Origin: Nanobdellota archaeon
GTDB lineage: Archaea; Nanobdellota; Nanobdellia; Woesearchaeales; CG1-02-33-12
Assembly (NCBI GenBank): GCA_018901315.1
Contig: JAHIFA010000096.1
Span: 1-7,118 of the forward strand
Direction: 5' to 3'
DNA length: 7,118 nt
Position numbers and translations under genes: made by a program. Position 1 is the stretch's first letter; every line of letters starts with the position of its first letter. A model generated the notes under the pieces. It made no database searches. It was not told the DNA's origin and saw only the letters and a program-made list of their open reading frames with translations. Of this stretch, positions 1-5,572 are shown piece after piece.

Positions 1-403
1 GCTTGTACTTGCCTGTGCCGAGAAAGTCATTTTCATGCTTCAGTATTACAAAGCCAGTGTAATTGCCTTTTATATCCATATCCTCTCCTTTAAGCCATTG
101 CATGGCCTGTTTTTCATCTAGTTTAATGGTATTTAGTTTTGCACTTTTACCTATTAATTGTGAGCCCTCAATGCTAAGCCTTAACTCATTGTTCTTAATC
201 TCTCCAAAGTAAAGGCCGATTGAATTAATCCTTAGTTTTTCAAGGCTTAGATTAAACACTTCCTTATTGACAAGAAATATCTTATTTTGGGTGTTTATAA
301 GAAAAACAAGTTCTGTCCTGAAATCAGATCCCCATTGTTTTTTTATCAAAGCCAGTATTTCCTTGATCTTCTTCCTGTTTAATATTTTAAGTTCTAACGA
401 CAA
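1..403 (-). CDS. PUA-type RNA-binding protein, NOL1/NOP2/Fmu C-terminal-like (partial, runs off left edge)
   Basis: An open frame of 134 codons reads from a TTG at 403 to the window edge with no stop, so the C-terminus is missing. The visible protein begins with a helical stretch (LKILNRKKIKEILALI), continues with strands (ELVFLINTQNKIFLV, then IGLYFGEIKNNELRLS), and ends with a region resembling a PUA fold (KLDEKQAMQWLKGEDM, then a Gly-rich LGTGKYK turn). This resembles the stand-alone C-terminal RNA-binding domain of NOL1/NOP2/Fmu-type rRNA m5C methyltransferases (the COG3270 type), and more remotely NIP7. No methyltransferase domain is present in the visible part. The likely role is RNA binding in rRNA or tRNA processing or modification, which is an inference. 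It lies one base downstream of the aIF5B stop on the same strand, so co-transcription is likely. The TTG start is chosen because GGGGTG lies 6 nt upstream. A GTG at 412-410 is the alternative and would overlap the aIF5B stop. Confidence 0.72.
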   Translation of the reverse strand, partial: MSLELKILNRKKIKEILALIKKQWGSDFRTELVFLINTQNKIFLVNKEVFNLSLEKLRINSIGLYFGEIKNNELRLSIEGSQLIGKSAKLNTIKLDEKQAMQWLKGEDMDIKGNYTGFVILKHENDFLGTGKYK

Positions 404-404
404 A

Positions 405-2165
405 TCAAACACCCCAAAGAGTATTTTCCTTTCTCATCATTACTGCAATCTCTTTTAAAAGGGTTATCTCCCCTTCTGTCAGATGTTTTTTTAGCTCTTT
501 TAGCTTTTTGAAATCGCTTTCTGGAATTACAGAATACAGTATATCACCTTCATTTATTTGCCTTCCTACAGTAACTTTATCTAAGGATATCGCAACCTGC
601 TTCCCTTTTTCAGCTTCTGTAACCTTCTTTTTTTCAGATTGTATGCTCTTTATTGTGGTGAGATGAATAACATCCTTCATTAGCCGCATATTGGTTTTTA
701 TTTTGCCCTCAAGAATGTCTACTCCAACAACTGCAGGGTTATTCTGCCTGAAAACATAGCCAGGCATTATTTTGATTTTGCAAGGCCTGACCAGAATATC
801 CACTTCTGATGCCTCGCGCCTTTTTGTCTCGCCCACAACCCATTTTTCAAAGTCTTCTATAAGCTTATAGATGATATCGCTTGTAAAAATCTTTACTTTT
901 TCTGATTTTGCATCATCATTCAAAGATACATTAAAGCCGATAACAACAGATTTTAATGGGTCTTTTTCATAGTTGCTTTCTGCATCAATTACATCTTTTT
1001 TTGATATATTGCCAATTGAGGCTTTCCTTATCTTGATATTTTTTTCCCTGAATATAGTTATTAATGCCTCAAGAGAGCCAAGTGAATCTGCCTTTAGGAT
1101 AATGCCTTGCTCATCTGTTTCTATTATAACCTCAGATACTAATTTCTGGATTTCCTGTTTTGTTTTCTCAAGAGAATCTTTTGAGCTGGCCATTAATGGC
1201 ATTCCTGCAACAACATTCTCTATTTCAGGAGCAGATATTCTCAGGCATCTGGCAGCACATATACTGCTAACCTGCTTAAACCTGGCTTTCTTGTCTCTTA
1301 TCTCTGACAATGGCATTGGCTCAAACAATGCTTTTGCCTTTGTTACAACTGGCTTCTCAATTCCTCCAATAACAATAATATCATCCTTTTTTAATGTACC
1401 ATCATAGATAATAACATCAAGGATTACACCAAGGCCTTTTTTTTCCTTTACCTCTAATATTGTTCCTTTTGCCAGGCTGTTAACATCGCATTTCAGGCAT
1501 TTTTCAAGGTATTTTTGTGCAAGTCCTGTTAGGACCATCAATAGCTCTGGAATTCCTTCTCCTGTTTTTGATGAAACTGGAATTATTGCAATCTCTTTTG
1601 TGTAGTTTGATACGCGGTCAAAGCGCTCGCTTGCAAATCCAAACTCATGTAGTTTTCCAACAATCTCGTAAAGCTTGATATCAAGACTTTTCTGTGTGTC
1701 AGGGCCTTGTTTGGAAATATTTTTTAATATATTATCCTTAGCTGAGTTCCATCCAGGCAATAAATCTATCTTGTTTGCTGCAACAATAAAAGGGGTTTTC
1801 TTGTGTTTTAGTATCTCAACTGCCTCTTCTGTCTGCGGCTTAAATCCCTCATTAATGTCAACAACAAGAATTGCAATATCAGCAAGATTTCCTCCTCTCT
1901 TCCTTAAATTTGTAAATGCAGCATGCCCAGGGGTGTCTATAAACAACAGCCCTGGAATTGTGAATTTTATTTTTAGTGAGTCAAGCAATGGCCCGCATAT
2001 CTTCTTTATTGTTTCAAGAGGAACAAGTGAAGCTCCAATTGCCTGCGTTATTGCTCCTGCCTCCCCTTTGGTAATATTGCTATTCCTAATGTAATCAAGC
2101 AGGCTGGACTTTCCATGGTCAACATGTCCCACAACAGTGCATACAGGAGATCTGATAGTGTTCAT
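405..2165 (-). CDS. infB: Translation initiation factor aIF5B (IF2/eIF5B-type GTPase)
   Basis: This is a 586-residue GTPase that promotes ribosomal subunit joining and initiator tRNA placement, and belongs to the archaeal/eukaryotic IF5B branch of the IF2 family. The GTPase motifs are in order: G1 GHVDHGKS at residues 13-20, the switch I Thr in GAITQ (37-41), G3 DTPGH (77-81), G4 NKID (131-134) and G5 SSKTGEG (198-204). Beta-barrel domain II, domain III and the C-terminal barrel with terminal helix follow, ending in the WG typical of archaeal members. Length is normal for aIF5B and there is no intein. The ATG at 2165 is chosen because archaeal homologues begin a few residues before the xRxPxxxVxGHVDHGK segment. 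An in-frame ATG at 2225 would add 20 unusual residues and run through the promoter-like tract. A weak GGTAAG precedes 2165. The gene is divergent from trm1 and is followed at once by the PUA gene. Confidence 0.96.
   Translation of the reverse strand: MNTIRSPVCTVVGHVDHGKSSLLDYIRNSNITKGEAGAITQAIGASLVPLETIKKICGPLLDSLKIKFTIPGLLFIDTPGHAAFTNLRKRGGNLADIAILVVDINEGFKPQTEEAVEILKHKKTPFIVAANKIDLLPGWNSAKDNILKNISKQGPDTQKSLDIKLYEIVGKLHEFGFASERFDRVSNYTKEIAIIPVSSKTGEGIPELLMVLTGLAQKYLEKCLKCDVNSLAKGTILEVKEKKGLGVILDVIIYDGTLKKDDIIVIGGIEKPVVTKAKALFEPMPLSEIRDKKARFKQVSSICAARCLRISAPEIENVVAGMPLMASSKDSLEKTKQEIQKLVSEVIIETDEQGIILKADSLGSLEALITIFREKNIKIRKASIGNISKKDVIDAESNYEKDPLKSVVIGFNVSLNDDAKSEKVKIFTSDIIYKLIEDFEKWVVGETKRREASEVDILVRPCKIKIMPGYVFRQNNPAVVGVDILEGKIKTNMRLMKDVIHLTTIKSIQSEKKKVTEAEKGKQVAISLDKVTVGRQINEGDILYSVIPESDFKKLKELKKHLTEGEITLLKEIAVMMRKENTLWGV
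410..415 (-). promoter_or_regulatory. Shine-Dalgarno-like GGGGTG for the PUA gene
   Basis: On the minus strand GGGGTG lies 6 nt before the TTG at 403, inside the last codons of aIF5B. It resembles the archaeal GGAGGTG consensus and favours the TTG over the GTG that is part of the same hexamer. Confidence 0.4.
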
Positions 2166-2205
2166 CTTACTTACCAGGAAATTATATTCACTTTTAAAGC
2201 TTTCC

Positions 2206-2222
2206 AAAAGCTTTATATTAAG
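2206..2222 (-). promoter_or_regulatory. Possible TATA element of the aIF5B-PUA operon
   Basis: Read on the minus strand, TTAATATAAAG lies here. Transcription starting about 26 bp from its centre would begin near 2190, leaving a 5' leader of roughly 25 nt before the ATG at 2165. This agrees with the shorter aIF5B start. A second AT-rich tract (AAAATATAAG on the minus strand, about 2230-2239) is an alternative. Confidence 0.35.
2212..2219 (+). promoter_or_regulatory. TATA box of trm1 (leaderless spacing)
   Basis: TTTATATT is centred about 27 bp upstream of the trm1 ATG. In archaea the transcript normally starts 24-28 bp after the TATA centre, so the mRNA would begin at or next to the start codon. 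No Shine-Dalgarno site precedes the ATG, which fits a leaderless transcript. The same tract reads as a TATA-like element on the other strand. Confidence 0.5.
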
Positions 2223-2242
2223 CATTAATTCTTATATTTTCT

Positions 2243-3382
2243 ATGAAAATAATACAAGAAGGCAAAGCAAGAATAAATACATATGCAGCTGAAACAGTAT
2301 CAAAAGATATGCCTGTGTTTTACAACCCTGCTATGCATATTAACAGGGACATAAGTGTTTTGCTGTTAAATTCAATTGATAAAAATGGTATGCAGATTGC
2401 ACTTCCACTGGCTGCAACAGGAGTAAGGGGAATAAGGTTTCTGCTTGAACTAAAAAAAGGAAAGGTGAAGTATATTTCATTTAATGACAGAAGCAGTGAA
2501 GCAGTGAAGCTGATAAAAAGTAATTTAAGGCTAAATAAGATTAAATTAAGCAAAAAGATAATTGTAACAAATCTTGATGCAAATGAGTTTCTTTTAAGCT
2601 CTAAGGGATTTGATTATATTGACATTGACCCATTTGGCTCGCCAAATTTCCTGCTTGACAATGCTGTAAAAAGGATTGCAAGACAAGGAATAATAGCAGT
2701 CACTGCAACTGACACTGCGGCATTGTGCGGAACCTCAAGAAATGCATGCCTTAGAAAATACTCAAGCAAGCCATTGAAAAATGAGTTCTGCCATGAATTA
2801 GGACTAAGGATCCTGATAAAAAAAGTTCAGGAATCTGCATCCCAGCATGACAAAGCCCTGACTCCAATCTTCTCATACTCAAAAGAACATTATTTTAGGA
2901 TTTTCTTAAAATGCGAAAAAGGAAAGAAAAAAGCAGATGAAATAATGAAAAATCATGGCTATATTCTTCACTGCAAAAAATGCCTTTTCAGGAAAAATGC
3001 AGACAGCATATTCAATGATGAAAAATGCCCATTGTGCAAATCAAAACTTGACTATGCAGGAAAGATTTGGCTTGGCCCCTTATATGACAAAAAGCTTGCA
3101 GAGAAGATGAGTCAGGAGGCCAGGAAAAGCGAAAACAAAGAGCTAATCAAACTAATGCAAGTAATAAGCAATGAATCAAAAATAAATGAAGTTGGATTTT
3201 ATGATATAGCAAAGGTTGTTAAGCACAACAAGCTGAAGAATGTTCCTAAAAAAGAACTTTTAATTAATGAGATAAAAAAACAAGGATTTAAAGCTGCTGA
3301 AACCCATATAAGGCCAAATTCTATTAAAAGTGATATAGAATTAAAAGAGTTATTAAAGCTAATTAAAAAGATTAACCAATAG
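2243..3382 (+). CDS. trm1: tRNA (guanine26-N2)-dimethyltransferase Trm1
   Basis: Trm1 transfers methyl groups from S-adenosylmethionine to N2 of G26 in tRNA, giving m2G and m2,2G at the D-stem/anticodon-stem junction. The 379-residue length is typical of archaeal Trm1. The N-terminal EG...VFYNPAMHINRD segment (about residues 6-36) is a family signature. The Rossmann methyltransferase core includes the glycine region ALPLAATGVRGIRFLLEL (about 53-70) and the motif DIDPFGSP (127-134), whose DPFG lies in the active site. The C-terminal Trm1-specific part has the zinc-binding Cys pairs C244/C247 and C262/C265, followed by the conserved GKIWLGPLYD. No key residue appears to be missing. The gene is preceded by a TATA box at leaderless spacing, is divergent from aIF5B, and its last 11 bp overlap the end of the convergent aEF1B gene. 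Confidence 0.96.
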   Translation: MKIIQEGKARINTYAAETVSKDMPVFYNPAMHINRDISVLLLNSIDKNGMQIALPLAATGVRGIRFLLELKKGKVKYISFNDRSSEAVKLIKSNLRLNKIKLSKKIIVTNLDANEFLLSSKGFDYIDIDPFGSPNFLLDNAVKRIARQGIIAVTATDTAALCGTSRNACLRKYSSKPLKNEFCHELGLRILIKKVQESASQHDKALTPIFSYSKEHYFRIFLKCEKGKKKADEIMKNHGYILHCKKCLFRKNADSIFNDEKCPLCKSKLDYAGKIWLGPLYDKKLAEKMSQEARKSENKELIKLMQVISNESKINEVGFYDIAKVVKHNKLKNVPKKELLINEIKKQGFKAAETHIRPNSIKSDIELKELLKLIKKINQ

Positions 3383-3647
3383 CCCTTCTGACGTCTGTTA
3401 CTTCAACAGAGTTTACCCCTTCTATTGAAGATATATTCTGCTCAAGCCTGTCTGTGCTTCCAATGTCTTCATTGCTTACAAATATCAGGTTAAGGGCTTT
3501 TAAGCCAAATGCAATGGGCTGTATTTCAACTTTTCCCACTTCGCCGCCATACTCTGTAATAAATGGTCTGGCCTTATCCTCTATTGCCTTTAAGTCTGTT
3601 TCAGGGCTTTCAGGCATTATCCTAAGCGTTATTACTACATCTGCCAT
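3372..3647 (-). CDS. ef1b: Translation elongation factor aEF1B (EF-1 beta)
   Basis: This 91-residue protein is the nucleotide exchange factor that reloads aEF1A with GTP during elongation. It corresponds to the C-terminal catalytic domain of eukaryotic eEF1B-alpha alone, as usual in archaea, and its length matches the family. Family features are the start MADVVITLRIMPESPETDL, the central IQPIAFGLKALNLIFV strand and the end SSIEGVNSVEVTDVRR. The frame is open further upstream to an ATG at 3719, but that extension overlaps the zinc-protein gene and is not family-like, so the ATG at 3647 is taken. The start lies only 2 bp after the stop of the zinc-protein gene, which suggests translational coupling. 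The 3' end overlaps trm1 tail to tail. Confidence 0.95.
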   Translation of the reverse strand: MADVVITLRIMPESPETDLKAIEDKARPFITEYGGEVGKVEIQPIAFGLKALNLIFVSNEDIGSTDRLEQNISSIEGVNSVEVTDVRRAIG

Positions 3648-3649
3648 TT

Positions 3650-3826
3650 TCAGTTTGGGCCTGTAAAACCACATTCCGGGCACGTATACGTTGCTGCTAT
3701 CTCTCTGCAGTGCTTGCATCGCACTATTTGAGCTTTACCACAGTTAGGACAGGTAAATACTGCTGTTCCTTCTTTATTGGTCATTCTTTTACTGCAAGAA
3801 GAGCAAATAAGTTCTTTTTCATCCAT
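3650..3826 (-). CDS. Small zinc-ribbon protein with four CxxC motifs (HVO_2753/DUF1610-like)
   Basis: A 58-residue protein too short for ordinary ORF lists. It has four CxxC knuckles at C8/C11, C26/C29, C37/C40 and C49/C52. Two of them are of the CPxCG type, including the terminal CPECGFTGPN. This pattern matches the widespread archaeal small zinc proteins related to Haloferax HVO_2753, which I recall as often encoded beside aEF1B and as having a role in swarming or biofilm formation in Haloferax. The molecular function is unknown. Spacing of the pairs suggests two zinc ribbons. A GAGGT Shine-Dalgarno site lies 7 nt upstream of the ATG at 3826. The stop is 2 bp before the aEF1B start, so the two genes form an operon with this gene first. 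Confidence 0.9.
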   Translation of the reverse strand: MDEKELICSSCSKRMTNKEGTAVFTCPNCGKAQIVRCKHCREIAATYTCPECGFTGPN

Positions 3827-3833
3827 TTTAATT

Positions 3834-3838
3834 ACCTC
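3834..3838 (-). promoter_or_regulatory. Shine-Dalgarno site GAGGT of the zinc protein/aEF1B operon
   Basis: On the minus strand GAGGT lies 7 nt before the ATG at 3826. It is the clearest ribosome binding site in the window and shows this operon has a 5' leader, unlike the plus-strand genes. Confidence 0.65.
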
Positions 3839-3943
3839 AATTAGTATAATATAACAAAATGGTTCTTTTAGCTAACTTAAAAACCTTATGATTTCATATA
3901 AAGTGATTATAATATAATTACTATTTAAAAAGTATAACAAAAG

Positions 3944-3953
3944 TTTTTAAATA
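3944..3953 (+). promoter_or_regulatory. TATA box of the coiled-coil protein gene (leaderless spacing)
   Basis: TTTTTAAATA is centred about 25 bp upstream of the ATG at 3974. No Shine-Dalgarno site lies between them, so a leaderless transcript is likely. Confidence 0.45.
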
Positions 3954-3973
3954 AATAAAAAAATGTTATTTAT

Positions 3974-5308
3974 ATGCCAATAGTTAAACAACATCTTAAA
4001 GACTTAGAATTGCCAGACCTTCCTGATTTTAAAGCTAAAGAAAAAATTTATGTTTCTAAATCAATTGAAAAAAAGGAATTAGATGAAAGTGTTGAGAAAC
4101 CAAAATTAGTAAAAAAACTTTCTAAAGAAGAAGTGCCAGAAAAAAAATTGAAAAAGAAACCAATGGAGAAGAAGATAAAACCAGAGCATCATTTTATCTT
4201 AAAGGGGGGCCATAGGATTAAAAACATGAATGAACTTAAAGAGTCAATTAAGTTTATGGATAAATCCACATTTGATAATCATGTAAAGCAAGACAAAAAT
4301 GATTTTGCAGAATGGATTAAAAATATTGTAAAAGACAAGGATCTTGCTGAAAAAATAAAAAATGCAAGCAATAAAGAGCATATGTTAAATCATCTTGAGT
4401 TCAGGGAAAAAGAAAAACAAGTAATGAATGAAGTTAAGATGCTTGAAACCAAGCTTAAAGAAAATGAAAGGATTATAGCTGAAAAAGATGAAGAACTAAG
4501 AAAAAAACAAGCTGATATAAAAGAACTCTCTAAAAAGCAGGTTCCTGCTCCAGAAGCAGGAATTGAGAAAAAAGAAAAATCCTTGGTGATGAGAGAAGAT
4601 GAAATTAAAACAAGAGAGAAAATTCTTAAAGAAAAGGAAAAAGAACTAACAAATAAAAACAAGGAACTAAATGCATTTCAGATAAAGAAAAAAGAAATTG
4701 ATGAAAAGGATTCAAAAATTGAAGCAATGGAAAAAGAATTAAATGAACTTAAAGAAAAACAAAAAAACATTGAAAAAAAGAAAGAGATATTGAAAAAGGA
4801 AGCGGAATTATTTCTAAAAAAAGAGGAAAAAATAACAGAGAGGAATGAATTTCTTGAAAGATTGGTCAATGAAAATAAAAAAATAAAAGATAAATTGCTG
4901 TCAAAGGAAAAATTACTTGTTGACCAGGAGAATGAGCTAAGGAAAAGAGCGTATGAATTATTAGTAAAAGAGAATTTGTTAGAGGAGAAGGAAGAAAAGA
5001 AGGTTCAGGTGCCAAGGGAAACCAGGCAGTCTGTAAAGAAAAGTAGTAAAAAAGAAAAAATTAAACTAACCAAAAAAGCTAAGAAGGAAAAACTTAAGGA
5101 AATCAAAAAGATTGAAAAAGAGGAAATACGCTTTGTGATAAAAGAGATTAGTGATTATGTGGCAAGGGGGGATATTTCAGGAGCAAAACATGCGTTATCA
5201 AAAGTAAAGAAGTCTTATGATAAATTAAATAAACATGATAAAGAGTCCTTGAAGTATGATATTATAGCTCTGGAAACAGATATCAAGCTTGCTTCCCTAA
5301 ATTTATAG
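3974..5308 (+). CDS. DUF5752-like domain plus long charged coiled-coil protein, function unknown
   Basis: A 444-residue cytoplasmic protein with no signal peptide or membrane segment, no Cys and one Trp. Lys plus Glu make up about 40% of residues by my count. A basic, probably disordered tail (1-70) is followed by a compact domain at 72-143 with the pattern FILKGGHRIKNMNELKESI, HV..DKNDFAEWI and DKDLAEKI. I match this from memory to the DUF5752-type domain seen in archaeal and DPANN proteins. Residues about 144-342 form a long heptad-like coiled coil with repeated KEK-L--KEKEL units, broken near PAPEAG (191-196). A Lys-rich linker (343-383) follows, then a C-terminal helical hairpin (384-444) ending SLKYDIIALETDIKLASLNL. 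Function is unknown; a structural, scaffold or nucleoid-binding role is possible, and the basic segments could bind nucleic acid. The gene stands alone between two promoters. Confidence 0.85.
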   Translation: MPIVKQHLKDLELPDLPDFKAKEKIYVSKSIEKKELDESVEKPKLVKKLSKEEVPEKKLKKKPMEKKIKPEHHFILKGGHRIKNMNELKESIKFMDKSTFDNHVKQDKNDFAEWIKNIVKDKDLAEKIKNASNKEHMLNHLEFREKEKQVMNEVKMLETKLKENERIIAEKDEELRKKQADIKELSKKQVPAPEAGIEKKEKSLVMREDEIKTREKILKEKEKELTNKNKELNAFQIKKKEIDEKDSKIEAMEKELNELKEKQKNIEKKKEILKKEAELFLKKEEKITERNEFLERLVNENKKIKDKLLSKEKLLVDQENELRKRAYELLVKENLLEEKEEKKVQVPRETRQSVKKSSKKEKIKLTKKAKKEKLKEIKKIEKEEIRFVIKEISDYVARGDISGAKHALSKVKKSYDKLNKHDKESLKYDIIALETDIKLASLNL

Positions 5309-5325
5309 AATAATAGAAAAATGGA

Positions 5326-5350
5326 TGTGTGGAACTTAGGTTTTCACACA
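5326..5350 (+). terminator. Hairpin after the coiled-coil gene, possible 3' end structure
   Basis: Starting 18 bp after the stop codon, TGTGTGGAA pairs with TTTCACACA over 9 bp (one G-T pair) around a 7-nt loop. It is the strongest hairpin I see in the window. It is followed by A-rich rather than T-rich sequence, so it is not a classical terminator on the plus strand. It may protect the mRNA 3' end or mark its processing. Confidence 0.3.
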
Positions 5351-5440
5351 AAAAATATAGCCAGTTGGAATATTAAAAAAGAGTCTTGCTTATAAATATA
5401 GTTTCTCAATAATTAATTTAAAGCTTTATCAAGACATTTA

Positions 5441-5515
5441 AAACTTTATAAAGGTCTATAATATGGTATATTCATGAATTATGCTCAATAATACTTTTTT
5501 AAACTTTTTAAAGGT
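5441..5515. repeat. 15-bp direct repeat, two copies 60 bp apart
   Basis: AAACTTTATAAAGGT at 5441-5455 recurs as AAACTTTTTAAAGGT at 5501-5515 with one mismatch and an offset of exactly 60 bp. The first copy contains the perfect palindrome CTTTATAAAG. A looser relative, AAAGCTTTAT, lies at 5420-5429. Both copies lie upstream of the TATA box of the gene at 5573. They could be operator half-sites or older TATA-like elements, but chance is not excluded at this AT content. Confidence 0.35.
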
Positions 5516-5543
5516 GTTTTTAGCCATATAAAATTTAGAAATG

Positions 5544-5551
5544 TTTATATA
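5544..5551 (+). promoter_or_regulatory. TATA box of the membrane winged-helix gene (leaderless spacing)
   Basis: TTTATATA is centred about 26 bp upstream of the ATG at 5573. It is the best TATA box in the window and implies a transcript starting at the start codon. No Shine-Dalgarno site is present. Confidence 0.6.
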
Positions 5552-5572
5552 GTCAACTGAAGTCCTTAGTTT

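Larger units (their letters stand above)
3827..3973. promoter_or_regulatory. Divergent intergenic promoter region (zinc protein/aEF1B versus coiled-coil gene)
   Basis: This is 147 bp of very AT-rich sequence between two divergent starts. Minus-strand TATA candidates are TTTATATG (about 3896-3903) and a TTTTTAAG tract (about 3881-3888). Either would give a leader containing the Shine-Dalgarno site, whereas the AT tract at 3845-3854 is too close. I cannot choose between the candidates from sequence alone. I see no gene or structured RNA here. Confidence 0.45.
5309..5572. other. Noncoding AT-rich gap between the coiled-coil and winged-helix genes
   Basis: This 264-bp gap has no convincing gene. 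It contains the hairpin at 5326-5350, a 15-bp direct repeat (5441-5455 and 5501-5515), a 10-bp palindrome ATTCATGAAT (5470-5479) and the TATA box for the next gene. I see no tRNA and no C/D-box guide RNA. It is the longest noncoding stretch in an otherwise tightly packed window. Confidence 0.6.

Noticed and set aside
973..2094. Plus-strand open frames at 973-1407 and 1675-2094 opposite aIF5B
   Set aside because: They are antisense shadows of a strongly conserved GTPase, with Ser/Phe/Ile-rich translations typical of the reverse of AT-rich coding DNA.
2166..2225. A 20-residue N-terminal extension of aIF5B from the ATG at 2225
   Set aside because: Archaeal aIF5B proteins start just before the RxPxxxVxGHVDHGK segment. 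The extension covers the promoter-like tract and would leave only 17 bp to the divergent trm1 start.
3648..3719. A 24-residue N-terminal extension of aEF1B from the ATG at 3719
   Set aside because: It overlaps the zinc-protein gene in another frame and is not aEF1B-like. MADVVITLRIMPESP at 3647 is the family start.
4390..4869. Minus-strand open frames opposite the coiled-coil gene
   Set aside because: Their Ser/Phe-rich translations are the antisense image of Lys/Glu codons, and there is no start context or family resemblance.
4380..5000. Repeated KEKEL-like DNA in the coiled-coil gene as a possible tandem repeat or CRISPR-like array
   Set aside because: The similarity is at the level of heptad composition and Lys/Glu codons. 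Units vary in length and sequence, and there are no conserved repeats with spacers.
5321..5395. A 24-codon frame (ATG at 5321) after the coiled-coil gene
   Set aside because: It has no Shine-Dalgarno site or TATA box at suitable spacing, it runs through the hairpin, and its composition matches no known small protein. It is probably chance.
5470..5479. The palindrome ATTCATGAAT as an operator
   Set aside because: A single 10-bp palindrome in AT-rich DNA is likely by chance, and no second copy was seen.
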